A DNA stretch of 64,000 nt. Source: Mya arenaria. Its lineage: Eukaryota > Mollusca > Bivalvia > Myida > Myidae. The DNA lies in NCBI RefSeq assembly GCF_026914265.1, contig NC_069131.1, positions 11,114,001 through 11,178,000 of the forward strand, read 5' to 3'. Below are positions 36,998 to 49,700 of this stretch, piece by piece (positions within the stretch are counted from its first letter, which is position 1; each line of letters begins with the position of its first letter). The translations under genes were made by a program, and so were the position numbers. The notes under the pieces were generated by a model, which worked only from the letters and a program-made list of their open reading frames with translations, was not told the origin of the DNA and did not search any database.

Positions 36998-37903
36998 GCC
37001 AATTGGTTCTTGGGTTGAGTCACTGTTTTCAGGACCAAGCCTCTTGATTCTATGGCTGAGTCTTTTGTGTTTGGGACTAAACCACTTGATTCTTGGGCTG
37101 ACTTACTTGTTTCCTTGACTTAGTCTTTTGATCCTTTAACAGAGTCAATTGTTGCCTTGACTAAGCCACAGGATTCTTGGCCTGAACTGCTTGGTTTCTT
37201 GGACTAAGCAACTGGTTGAGTCAGTTGGTAACAGAACAAAAAAATCAGGGGACATTTTAGACCTTGGATCTGAAGTTTGGGGAGATATTTTGTATGAAAA
37301 GGTATTGATTGAAACACAGAAAAAAACAAAGCTGAATTATTCCAGAAGCAGTTTGGAAAAAGTAAAGGTCTCATCAAGAACATTGGCCTATATTTATACT
37401 GAAAAATCTATTTTTCATGAATTTCAAGTAATTTAGTTTTTAGTCACTTCTAAAATGTTTTAAAAGAATCTTTAGAGGTACATGTACATGCATTTCTAGA
37501 CACCTGTAAAAAGGTGCTATATTTTAGTTAAACACGATAGAATGATGAAATATTTGACAAGAAACTTATTAGAACTCTGGTAGTCTACATAGAATTAGAA
37601 AAGAAGTTAACAACCCAATATGAAAATAAATTTACAAGAAAGCATTATTACATGAAAGTTAGTGATTTGTTATCTGATTGACAGAATTATTTATGATTTA
37701 CAGACTTTTCACCACACTGACCGATGCATTATACATTTTCTAAAAGGAACCATAAACTACGTATGTTTGAGAAGCCCTGTACATACACTTGTGATAATAT
37801 CAAATATTTTAGAGTATGAGAGTTTTTTTGTTTGTCTCATATTAAATTGTGCTAATACGTCGATAAACCTCTGCTATTGGAAGTATTGTTTTGGAGAATG
37901 CAA
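36998..37903. other. Presumed 3' untranslated region and flank of the ZNF395-like gene
   Basis: Directly after the stop (36995-36997) come imperfect ~30-bp repeats of TTCTTGG / GACTAAGCCA / CTTGATTC from 36998 to about 37215. A plus-strand AATAAA at 37625-37630 is a possible polyadenylation signal. No other gene is seen. Confidence 0.4.
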
Positions 37904-38139
37904 GGGGCGGTATTCATACAACATCTTAGGTCACTTCCTTACTTAAGTAATTTTTCTAAGTTAAGTATCTTACTCATCATTTGATACAATAATTTAATAG
38001 CTGAAATACTTTATTTTCATTAATTTTATTGAATTTATATATTCTTTCATTTGAAAAATATAGATTTTAATTTTAAGAAAATTTTAAGAAATCAACTTCA
38101 GTAAAGAAATGACTTAATATGCTTTATGAATACCGTCCA
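37904..38139. mobile_element. Intact copy of the GGGGC(A/G)GTATTCAT MITE
   Basis: It begins GGGGCGGTATTCATACAACA and ends ATGCTTTATGAATACCGTCC, inverted to each other. It matches the interrupted copy at 15912-16418 and shows what that copy looked like before insertion. Confidence 0.75.
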
Positions 38140-39767
38140 CTGTTAAACTTGTTACTGTTTGATTATTTATTTGAAATTATGAAACTTAAAATTTTGATTT
38201 ATATGTTTAAAACTTTTCTTAAAGAATTTTCTGTCCTTTTAGCCGTAATGGAAACTTTTATTTAACATCTGGAATTAATGCAATATTTACAACAATATAA
38301 ACACAGCAACGATTAATTTAGATACAAAATAAAAAGAAGAAGCATCCGATTATGATTTTTTTTAGATTATAATATATTAAACATTGTAATTTTTAAATTT
38401 TGTATTGTAATATTTTTTTAAAAACATATTGATTTTTAAATACTTCAATTTCCATATTTTCATGCAGGGTCAATATTTAAAATATTATGTGGGTAACAAC
38501 TTCAACCAATGGAATAAACAAATACTGGATATTGTTGAATTTAAGGCAAAAGTACAATTTCATCTTCAAGATGTAATGTTGCCAGGATTTAAATCTGAAT
38601 GCATTTTCCCATTGATTAATGCCTATCTGCATGGTGGTTCATAAGGAGGTATTGTTCCTTCTTTTTTCCACAACCTTCAAGGCATTCAAGTTTAATCTAA
38701 AAGAAATTGAATGTTTGTTAAATGCAAACATTTTCATAACAAACATAATTCCAAATCTTGATCTACAATGGTTGAATTTATTTTTGAATAAAAGCAGAAT
38801 TTATTATCTTTAACTGAACAGATCTCTTTACAAGGAAGTATTGTTTTAAAGATTTTGTTTAATCCTGATTGTATGTTATTACATGAAGTGACACAAAATG
38901 CTTGTTTAATCATGGATTATCTCCCATTCTGCCATTCATTTGAGCCGGTGAAATGTTGTTTTTAATCTGTATGTAGATAGATGTTTATATATATTGTCTG
39001 TAAATATCTTTGTTAAATTTAAATCTGATTATTTTAACTGTTACATGAACCCTGTGCTTTAACTTTTGTTATTTTATTATATTTTTGTTTTTAAATAGTA
39101 TATTTTGCATTTTGGGACAAAAATAAAATGAACTACAATAATTATAGCATTTGTCCCTATAAACAATCCTCATTGAGAAGCTCTCCACAAGTACCAGTAA
39201 TAGTACGATATATACCTTATTTTTTGTCCAGTTTTGATTTGTATTTTTGGCTGTCCAATTATATATCAGTAAATTTTTCAAACAACCAAGATCTCTTAAA
39301 TTATAGATTTTTTCTTTATATTTTTTTTATAATTCTGTAATATTTACGAACCTAAGGTAAACAAGATTTCAAATTGGATTGAAAACAAACATGGTGTAGA
39401 ATTTGTCATTTATTTAATTCTAAGATTTCATAAAACCATTATCTACTTATCATGTATGCAAAACCCCATAATAAATTAGTACGAGTAGAGAGGCTGTAAA
39501 GCACTACTTGAACGTCCGCTTGTATGGCTAGCTATGCAGAGAAGTTAAAGTTGCAGTTAATGGTCTTTGAACTTGTGTGTGAAATCTCGCTTAACTCTCA
39601 CATAAAACATTTTCCTTGTGGTTTTAATATGATTTTTCTGTACACCTTGCACGAGCCTACACATATCTGTATGATGTACCCGGTAGGTCATATTTTTTTT
39701 CTGGATAACGACTATGTGCTTTTTAAAAAAACCCATACCTGGCTGATCTAACAATCAACAAGAAGTT
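38140..39767. other. Intergenic AT-rich stretch
   Basis: No gene recognised. Short reading frames here lack recognisable domains and splice-type borders. Confidence 0.45.
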
Positions 39768-40015
39768 TGGTTTACCAGTTTGCGCAGTGGTTAGCTCACT
39801 CACTTCTCACCTATGCATCCCCTGTTTGATTCCCGGTCCGGGTGTGAGTTTGGTTTGTGGTCACCAAGCCAGACAAGTGGGTTTTCTCCAGATTCTCCGT
39901 TCCCCTCACAAAACAAGACCACACTCTTGCGCAATATCTCGCCAACGAGAGTGACTTAGCATTAATGTTAATATAACTTCTTCGTTATGCTTGTAAAATA
40001 AATAAAGTTTCAACT
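39768..40015 (+). mobile_element. tRNA-headed SINE, resembling the bivalve Meta-SINE group
   Basis: Pol III A box TGCGCAGTGGTTAGCTCACT (39781) and B box GTTTGATTCCC (39824-39834) are followed by a conserved body AAGTGGGTTTTCTCC, ACCACACTCTTGCGC and CCAACGAGAGTGACTTAG, then a TTGTAAAATAAATAAAG tail. A second copy with the same order lies at 56736-56982. The family name is from memory of bivalve SINEs and should be taken as a resemblance. Confidence 0.85.
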
Positions 40016-40831
40016 AACTAGAAGTTCACACATACAATTACACATACAAGTAGTGTTTTGCAGTCTCTCTTTCGTTGACATTATGTCTTTCATCATTTAA
40101 CACATACCAATTTCACATACCGGTTTGCATAACTTCTTAAAATGATCTCAACTCCTCGAAATGAGTGATTTATTAGAAATGAAAGTTTAGATTACCCAAA
40201 TACATTATTTATGATAACATTATTATAACCACAGCATTATGAAAATGTTATGTTGGGAATAGATGATGGGATCATAGCAGTAAATGTTGTCTTTATTAGT
40301 AGTGAACAATAGAACAATGGATAAATGGCAATGTGACTGTTTCCGACAGCAATTCAATTTTCTCAGGGTTTATTAATGTCGTAGTCTTTCATGCAGTAGT
40401 GGAATAGGAATAAAAGTTTCTCTTGATTAACTGGCTGATTTTCAATAATCATAAACATTTAATCAATGTTTGTATGCTATGTTTTTGGTGATATTTTATT
40501 TCCGGTTACTTTTACTTGCAGTCTGTTAGTTTGTTTTATGAACTTTGTTAATAACTATTATTTATGCAACTTTGACCTGTTGATAAATCTTTTTTATCCA
40601 TAAAAGTGGTTTTATTTTATTGTAAAGAAATACCTTTAAAGAAAACTAATCTTAACTTAATTGTGGGCTTTGTGTAGATTGTTCTAACTCAATTCAGAAT
40701 AGAGGGCATTACAACGGAATTGTGCTCACAGTGCTATATTAGTGGCAAAAGCTTTGTAAAGTTAAAATGAGCAATTACGGAATAAGTATGTTTTAATTTT
40801 TTGTGTAATGTTCCCACATTGTTTGGTCACA

Positions 40832-41214
40832 TTAAAGATGCACCCTTACTGCCAAATAAGATTTACCACACTTAATAATATTGTTTTACTATTCCAAAAA
40901 GGATGAATAGATGTAAAAAACAATGGTTCTTATGATGGATACCGAGTTTAACTTAAAAGAAATGAGCATAAAACACTGTATTTTTACCTTATGTGACTAT
41001 GGTAGACCACAGTAAATCTTTTAGCGTTCACCAATCTTTTAATATTTTTGAGTGTTCTGCTATTACGGTAATTAAATACACGGTTAAAATCTTGTTATCA
41101 GTAATTTATATTTTCCATAAATGCATTATTTAGTAAGTAGTTAACGGTGTCTCTCAAAAATGATATTTGTTATACATGTGTCTGTATTGGTTTTGAATAA
41201 GAGTGTCACTTTAA
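40832..41214. mobile_element. TTAA-flanked MITE, copy A (piggyBac-like)
   Basis: Starts TTAA AGATGCACCCTTACT and ends AAGAGTGTCACT TTAA. The ends are imperfect inverted repeats (AGATGCACYCTTACT against AGTGACACTCTTATT, 11 of 15 matching), and both are bordered by TTAA, the target of piggyBac-type transposases. 383 bp, non-coding; copy B is at 47617-48004. Confidence 0.85.
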
Positions 41215-43117
41215 TGTTTGCTTCAGGCAACAATTTTAAATGTACAGAATCTTATTTCATAGTATGTATTCATTAGCATTAATATCAGTGCATGTCGTTG
41301 AAATATCCTGTGGGCTTGTTTGTGAATGGATGGATTAAATGTTAGTGTATTATAATGGAACTACTTTTACCTTTAATCCACATTTACAAAATATTGATGC
41401 ATGTGTTTAAGACTGAAACTAGCAGAAGAGTCCGATAAAAATCACTTGTCCAGACGCTAATTTTGTTATGTATGCAAAAAAACGTCTTTAATTCTATTCA
41501 AGCTTGCATTTTGATGTAAGGTAATAGATTCCTTGTATGCATTGTTGTACAAAGTTGTGTATTAGTAAGCAATACTTTACATCAAAAATCCCCAATAACA
41601 CCATTGGGCAGTACAAAATTACAGTTAGATATTTGTTGTTGTCTTTCACAAATATAAAAGACGTCGTTTGGATTACTGGGCATTATATTGTAAATAGATG
41701 TTAAATTTTCATCTCCAACCAAACTGAGATTGGTAGACTAGAAATAAAAGATGAATGATTTCGGACAAAGTGAACTAAAATATTTCTTCACTGTTTTTTT
41801 TTCCTCAAAATTTTGCCAAAAAAATGAATATCTGTGTGTTCAAACAAGCTCTAAATGGAGTGAGCCTTTCTTTTAATAAATTGGTTGGATAGACTTTGTA
41901 AATAAGTTATATTCTGCTGCAGTTACAACAGTGTAACATAATGTGCTTTCTTACAAAACTGATTTTATGTTTAATGTCACTAAAAACATTTAATAGCTCT
42001 ACTGGCCAAAGCCATGTGTCCATCAACAATTGCTTTTGAACGCGATAAAGTCTTCAGTTCTGGTTGTATTTAAATCAAACTTATAAAGTAGTAAGACAGC
42101 CGTGATAACTTGTGCGCCTAACACTGAAAAAGTGTATACACTGTCTTCATTACATATAGAAGGAAAATATCTCAGGAATATTTGCTTTTAAGGATAACAT
42201 TCTGTGACATACTTTTTTTGTTTACATTGATTTAGGGTAAAATAAAAGCATTTTTTTCAAATTCTGTTGCTTGAAAAAACTATTTAAATTGGTTGTGACA
42301 TTGCACATAAAATCAGTTTTAAATGGCTTTTCCCGGTATATGAAAAATAGCCCAAATTGTGATAAAAAGAAGCAATTTAGTGCAATAGGAAACAGTTGCC
42401 ATGGGAACTGTTTGTTTTTAAAAACTTTTTTAAAAGGCCTATGCTGTGCATAGCTTTTTTTTTGTGCGTAAAAAATGGTTTGTGATTTAATAAATAAAAT
42501 GTGAAAAATTATTGGCAGATATGCATTTGTAAATTTTAGGAGGATTTTAGCACATGTATCTTTGGAATCACTAAAATTGATTGTAGTTATAATTTTAGAT
42601 ATTCCATTGTAGATTTTACCATGGTAGAAGAGCAGTGACAATATCATATCTGTTTATTTAAGTTTTAATTCTAAATATGTGATTTTATGTTGTTTTGTTA
42701 ATTTGCTGGGTACAAAAACTTTGTTAAATGCTATACATGAAATTAAAAATTTTAGAATTGAAAATGACAGTTAAAGTTGAGTGTTTTACGAACTGGACAG
42801 TTAAGTGAATGTATAGTTTCATGAATACTTGTGCATGTTTGTTATGATTGATATTTTGTTGTTTTAAAAACCATAGCTTACATTATTGGATTTTGAAAAT
42901 TAAACATATATTCGACTTATATTTGTTGTGATTTATCATCTTTCACTATTGTGCGTTTAACGTTCTATAGAATGCTTTTCTTAAATTTCCCCTTTATTAA
43001 TCTTTTTTTTTCAATGAAATTTGAAAAATAGTTTTGAGATTTCGCATTGTGCAATTTAATGTTTCCTTTACATACATCTTAAAATTTATTTTAAAATAAA
43101 AAAAAAATTGACTTTTT
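41215..43117. other. Intergenic AT-rich stretch
   Basis: No gene, RNA or delimited repeat is recognised. A minus-strand frame at 42222-42647 is Phe/Lys-rich and shows no domain or codon structure typical of a gene. Confidence 0.45.
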
Positions 43118-43600
43118 ATGCCTCCAACATGGTGGGCATGTTAAAATCCCACCGTCCGTCCGTCAGTAATCAGGCTCAATTTCTTGTGTCCAGACTGAAA
43201 CTCTCTTGTATGGACAGATTTTAAAATCCACATGTGTTCAACAAACCAAGATGATGTGTCACATGCAAGACCTGTCTCTACCTCTACGTTCAAGGCTGCA
43301 CTAAGTTTGTTTACTATGAATGCTGCATATAAGGACATATAGTTTAGATGGGTGGGTCCGGGCTATAACTTTTTCTTGTATTGGCAGATTTTAAAAATAA
43401 CTTGCCACATGTGTTTGACATATCAAGACGACGTGTTGCGTGCAAGACCAGTGTACCTACCTCTAAGGTCCATTCGTCCACTCAGCTGCTCAATTCCTTT
43501 TTTTATCCACACATTTCATTACTATATTTTTCCCTTTCTGAATGACCTTTGTACCACACCTGAGAGGGGCTTTTTTCACTTACTGTGACATACAACTCTT
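43118..43600 (+). mobile_element. Interspersed repeat of the GCATGTTAAAATCCCACCGTCCG type, with internal duplication
   Basis: From ATGGTGGGCATGTTAAAATC to ACAACTCTTGTTTG. The segment CTTGTAT.GGACAGATTTTAAAA...CAAGACCTGT.TCTACCTCTA occurs twice (43201-43300 and 43376-43470). A copy in the opposite direction lies at 59960-60241. No coding capacity. Confidence 0.65.
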
Positions 43601-45179
43601 GTTTGTTTGTTTTTTAAATAAGAACATTTGAAAAAAGATTTCTTTTCACCAAAGAATGCAGGCTGTATATCATGAAGATATAAAATAAAAAAAATAAACT
43701 AAAACAATTGTCTTGTATTTGTTTTAAAAAACAAATCATACATTACCGGTATCTCATTCTTTCCTTTATTGAGAATGAAATAATTGCTTACCTATTACCA
43801 GGGACCGCATTCTTACAGTTGTAATTATACGAGTACTAATGAATAATCATTACGGTTTTCAAAACACCTGTCTGTTTTAAAAATTAAGGCAAAAATTACC
43901 AATCCATAGTTCTTTAGTAATACAAAAAAGTCATAAGGCCTAACAAAGTTAATGTTTGTTTCAGGTAACCCGACCCTACCTAATAAAGGCTGCCAGCCCT
44001 AGTATTTTTGTTCCAAACAAAATAAAATAAAAAAACACCTGTCTTCCCGCCATAAACACAAATTTGTTTAAACATAAAATGTCATTAATTTTTGACAGAG
44101 AATTAAGCTCCATAACAACAGCAATATACACGAGTGTCATTTGCAAGGGATAGTGCTATTTGGAAGAAAATGATCTTACCAAAATTTATTTTGAAGAAAA
44201 AAATCCCAACCTATCATACCTAATAGTTTTGGGATGTTACCCTAAACATTTTTTTAGGCTTAATTACTAGTATTATCACAGGACGTCATTATTTAGCAAA
44301 TTAACCATGCCTCAATTAACACTTCCTTAAGGGCAAATTTGACAGAATTCACAGAACAGGTTTGTTTCATGTAAGGCTCCACATCAGTTGATACATCAAT
44401 AAATTAGTGACTCACACTGCAACCATCAATATTTACAAAGTGATCATTGACAATTTACTGATGATGGGGAGAAATAGTGCGTTCAACTGTTAATGGAATT
44501 TCAAAGATTGAGTATCCCTTTTGAATTGCTCAGACAGGTTCTGACAGAAATTAAAGGCAGTACACAGTGGTGAAATATTGTATGGAAAGGACTTTGCGAT
44601 CAGTAGTTCCAATACATCATAATCACTTTAAAAACAATATATAGTGTGTTGAAGCCTCATTTTGCATTGCAGAGTGAATAATGCTTACCATCTTTGAGAG
44701 AATGCACCATTACATAGAAATGTGAAGGGTGTTTATGGGGGATTATATTCAAATGAGTGTGCTACATCTGAAATCTTACGGGCCATTTCATGGATTAAAA
44801 TCATAACATGTTGTAACATAGTACACACACAGTGAATACTTAAGTATCAATGGACTGATTCGAATCTCAGTAGGAGCAGATTTACCATTGTTTACATGTA
44901 TATCAGTCTTGTATGGGTAAACACTGTGAACAAATAATTATTTACTTGATAATTATTTACTTGTTCATTGAATCTATTGGTACTTCAAACTTATTGAAGT
45001 CTTTAAATATGCGGAACAACTGATAAATGAACAATGAAACTGATATTGAACATAAGCAAGCATCGTACAACTTATCAAGTGGTCAGTAATTGAGTGGGAC
45101 AATGTAAAATATTTATGGACATAACTATATGAAACATAGATTGGTACAGTTACTGATCAAGTAAACACATTTTAAGAAT
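43601..45179. other. Intergenic stretch
   Basis: No gene or clear repeat found. AT-rich. Confidence 0.45.
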
Positions 45180-45242
45180 ATGGATTTTGATGAGTGGAAG
45201 GTCTGGTTACAGAAGCTTGAAGAATCTCAGGCAAAAGTGGAG
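45180..45242 (+). CDS. Orphan first-exon candidate (21 codons)
   Basis: ATG GAT TTT GAT GAG starts a 21-codon frame with peptide MDFDEWKVWLQKLEESQAKV plus E that ends exactly at a strong donor, GAG|GTAAGA. The composition (Glu/Lys/Trp, helix-like) looks coding but I recognise no family. The exon ends in phase 0. The only plus-strand acceptor with a compatible frame that I know of downstream is that of the PRMT gene (57440, AAG ATG), 12 kb away across the antisense TDP2 gene. It may be chance or a fragment of a lost gene. Confidence 0.3.
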
Positions 45243-46720
45243 GTAAGACTGTGTTTCATTAAATAAGTAAAGATGGGTAATAAGTACATGTATTTCAGAT
45301 TCGCAATCTCAACCCTGGGGGGAAATGGCACTACCATTCAGATGTACCATCAATATGCAATTATTTTTACATACATATTAGTGCTGTGGAGCAAATGCTG
45401 GTCTGTTGTTGGTTTTGTTCAGTCGAATAAGGAGCATTATTTAACAATACTTAAAGCAATAGTTAAAGTTCTTTCATTTGGATTTCTTCAATGGTTTAAG
45501 AGTTGTGGCCAAGATTTAACTTTTTGCACTACAATGACAACAGCGACAAGCAGTAACTTAACTGTTTTTCTGAAATAAAACCAAGGCTAGCAATGAAATC
45601 CAGATGAGAATGTATAAAATGTATATTCCTCTGGCCTAAATGAAATAATTTGTTCTAATAATATTTGGGTTAAAATCATGTTTATTGACATACTCATATA
45701 AAAGACAATGATTTTTCAGGCATCAATTATTATTTAATAAATTAGTTTTTCCCTCTGATTATGACTTAATTATTTTATTCTTTCATCAATTTAAAACAAT
45801 ATCATTTCAAACCACCAACAGAAAATGTAATTTAAATGCTTAAAGGTCCGGGTCATGCTTTTTAAAAAAAAAGAACATACAATGTTTTCCCTTCTATGTT
45901 TTGAACATTTATTTAAATGAAACATATGTACATAACAAAACAACAAGTAGGGCTATAATGCAACATTAATCTATATCAAATCCAGTCTGAGGCCATTCAG
46001 ACAGACGGTTAAACTTTAATCCGTCTAAGCATGGTTATATCTGACCTTTAAATCCTGGATATATTATTATTAACACACAAATACCAAAACATAACATATA
46101 TCCAAAACATTGAAGTAATTCTGTTCCATGATGTCCTTATAGTTATTTGGACACAAACAAAGCACCATAATCATAAACAATTTCCATGTAAACAAGTTAC
46201 AAACATAACACAGCAAGCATTACAATAACATGGGCCATAATTAAAAGTACAACAAACTTTCTTAAGGGTTTAAGAAATCGTTGACACCTTCTAAACATTG
46301 AAGTATAAACTTATAACAATTACATTTATTAAAACATGGAAAACTACCGAGCACAATGGTTAAATATGAACGCTGGTTTTACCTGGAAACAAGAAACTCT
46401 GTATGCAACAACACCAGGATTGACAGAAGAGTTGCAGACCTTGTTGTGGAATTCAGTTTTAATTGTTTTTCTCTTTTTATTAACAGTGACCTTGACCTTG
46501 ACCCTAGGGGCCATAAATGTTTTCACATGAAAGTTCTCAAAATATCTTCCTACATACCAAGTTCAGTAACAATAAGTCAACCCCAACTAAAGTTATTTAG
46601 CACCAATGACGTAAGTCACTCTAATAACCGGGTTTCACTTTGTTGAAACCTGGTTAATAAAATAAATTTGGAACATAATTTTGGGGAACACAAACGGCTA
46701 ATGTCAATCCACAATATGCC
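45243..46720. other. Intergenic stretch, including the likely TDP2 3' region
   Basis: GTGACCTTGACCTTGACCCT at about 46487 is a short repetitive motif also common in the 50.4-51.2 kb repeat. The stretch immediately below 46721 should hold the TDP2 3' untranslated region. Nothing else is recognised. Confidence 0.45.
46325..46330 (-). terminator. Candidate polyadenylation signal of TDP2 (AATAAA)
   Basis: AATAAA on the minus strand about 390 nt after the TDP2 stop codon; chosen by position only. Confidence 0.4.
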
Positions 46721-49700
46721 TCACTTTGGCACTTTGGACAATATATTAAAATGTGTGAGAAGTCCCCAGTGGTCAGAACAGAACCTCTGACATGTTTTCA
46801 GCCTCTCAATCCCGCACAGTTCAAAATACTCCGGCTTCACAACAGCAGGCGTGGAATGTCGGACATACTTGCGGTCAAACCGGCACCGAGGTTGAAACTT
46901 GCCCGGCATCTGAAGGTTATCGTTCCGCAGAAGGTCCCAGGTGTTTTTCGCCTCTGGGCGCTTGCCCGTCACCTCCCACATGTCCAGGATGCCCTCAGGA
47001 AGGCCCCCTATTTCTGTGATCTGAATAAGAACAATTATACTATCATATTTATTACACGTTTAAAGAAGTATTACTGTACTGGTCGAAATATACCCAAATT
47101 TATTGCATTACTAAGAACAGAAATGTCAATGTTCATAGAAATCTTGCTGTTAGTGTGTACAAATCAGTGTAAGTAAGGCCAATATTTATCATGTATTACA
47201 GGCAATACTGATGCCATTAAATACATTACACTATAAGACAATTATATTGTTGTGATCATATGGTTGTGCCATTTGATTAATTAGTCTAATTTGTACCTTG
47301 ACTATATTTCGAAATACATTTGTTTTCATTATATGTGTTCAATAAAAATTGGCATTTTGCCTTGATGTATTGGTAATTTACTATTATAAATCAACTCTAA
47401 ACTTTCTCTACATATACAAATTTTACCTTAAGGTTCATGTACATAGGTTTATAAACATTGCAGTTTTACTGTTAAGCTTTTACACTTTAATTAATAATAT
47501 TAAACTCATTTACATAGCCATTATACAGTTAAATAGGTTAACGTTTTGGGAAGTTGGAAACGTTGTTTCAGAGCCAGATGGACCAAAATGATACCATATT
47601 TTTCAAATCAGCATCATTAAAGATGCACTCTTACTCCCAGATAAGATTTACCACAATTAAAAATATTGTTTTAATGTTCAGAAAAGGATGAATACATGCC
47701 GAAAACAATGGTTCTTATGAAGGATACTGAGTTTAATTTGAAAGAAATGAGCATAAAAGACGCTATTTCTACCTTATGAGACTATAGAAAGCCACAGTAA
47801 ATTTATATGTTAGCATTCACCAATCATTTTATATTTTTGAGCTTTCTGCTATTAAATACACGGTTACAATCTTGTTGTCAGTAATTAATATCTTCCATAA
47901 AGGCATTCCCAGGGTATTTAATAACTAGTTAAAGGTATATCAGTCAAAATTGATGTTTGTAATACATGTGTTTGTACTGATTTTGAATAAGAGCGTCACT
48001 TTAAATTAATGTTTCAAGTTTTTTACATTTCTTTCAGAACCATTCACTTATTTAAACACATTGTTCTTAAGCATTTTTCTAGTCAAGGGAGGCAACTTTG
48101 TGAAAATGGACATAGTTATGATTCTTGTATTACCCTCTTGTGCTACACATAAGTTCACATTGCCTAAATTATAACGCTTCTTTTGTTTCAATTGAATTCC
48201 TTTCAGAAATTTTAAATTTTTTGTCATGTTCTGATGAAAACTCAATTAACGCAGTTTTTATTGGTGTAAAATAAATGTGTACCGGTTCCAATCATTCAAA
48301 CTTCTAAACCCAAACCCAAATAAAAGTATACCTCTTTATCCCGGAGGTTCAGGTCTCCCCCAAACACAACGGTCCTGTCTGGTTCCCTGTTTAGTGCATA
48401 CTTGAAGCACTGCTGCAGTTGGGTTTTCCGCGCGCTGCTGTAATCCTTTGTACTCTCCAGGTGGGCTGTCATCATGTTAAACTTCTCTCCCTTCACTGTG
48501 CACTGTCCAAGTAGAATGATATTATAAGTTATGGAGTTAGTAGGTGACCTGATATGGGATATATGGGGCAAAGCACTCCCCGTAGTTCTTGCACCCCGTA
48601 TATCCCATATCAGGTCACTTAGTAACCCCATAATGTATATATCACATCAACAACCTGTGTACATGTTTAAATGATTTATTTATTCATCGTAATATGCATC
48701 GGAATCCAAAAATAGACGCCATTTTGGTATGATATAAATTTGGTGACCTAATATGGAAAAGTTAGTTTACTAATTAAAAGGGCATTACTACTGATGGTAA
48801 TGGAAAATGGTCAAAGGTTCACAATTTAGTATTTATCTTTGAAAGTCAACAATTCAGACATTTACCCCCAAATATGTGTAGGTAACAAAACTTGGTATAT
48901 ATAGCATACAATTTAACAATACTTCCCAAATCTTAATTTAAGATTATTTAAGTAGCAATATTCAAAAAGCCTTGAGTCTACAAGTTTTACAGCGCTTTTT
49001 AACCTTCTTAAGCAGAGGCCTAATTGGGTAATTCATGATTCGGGTACATTTTTTCACCAGAATATTTTTTTTACACTATAATTGTATTTTTTTAAGCAGT
49101 TTCGACAGAGTAAAATAATGGGAAAATAAGTGTGTTCTAATGCATTACCAGGAAAACTTATCTTTGGTTCAAAAACATGAGTAAGTTCCTTGAAGTCTAA
49201 TATGAGCTCATCAAATGTGGTCATTAAGATATGTTAAGTTTATTAAAGGCAGATGCCCATCACCTTTAAAGAAAGGAGGTTCCTCATCATAACAGAGTTT
49301 TTGAAGGGCAGAACTTTTGTGTCTTCTACTTGAACCTCCCCTATCTTAACCAGGATGGCAGTATAATACTCCTCAGTATTCCCTGAAATATTACATCCAT
49401 GCTCAAGTTGCTGTAACATCTAAATGTTCTAGGTAACCATACATAAAATATTTTGGTTTGCAGTGGGTCAATCCAGACATTTCTTAGGGATCAGTAGGTT
49501 AGAAATAATGTATTTATCCGAAATTGAGATAAAAACTTAAGTAACAATATAGAAGTGAACAGCATTTAGTTTTTAAATGGCATCAGGCAATAGCTTGTGT
49601 GTCCTGCGGTTAAGCCTTTCACCGACAGGCCCTCGAGCCATAAGAAAATAATTTTGACATTCCTTTTTGAAACATTTCCTCTATGGTTTGTGTCACTGAC

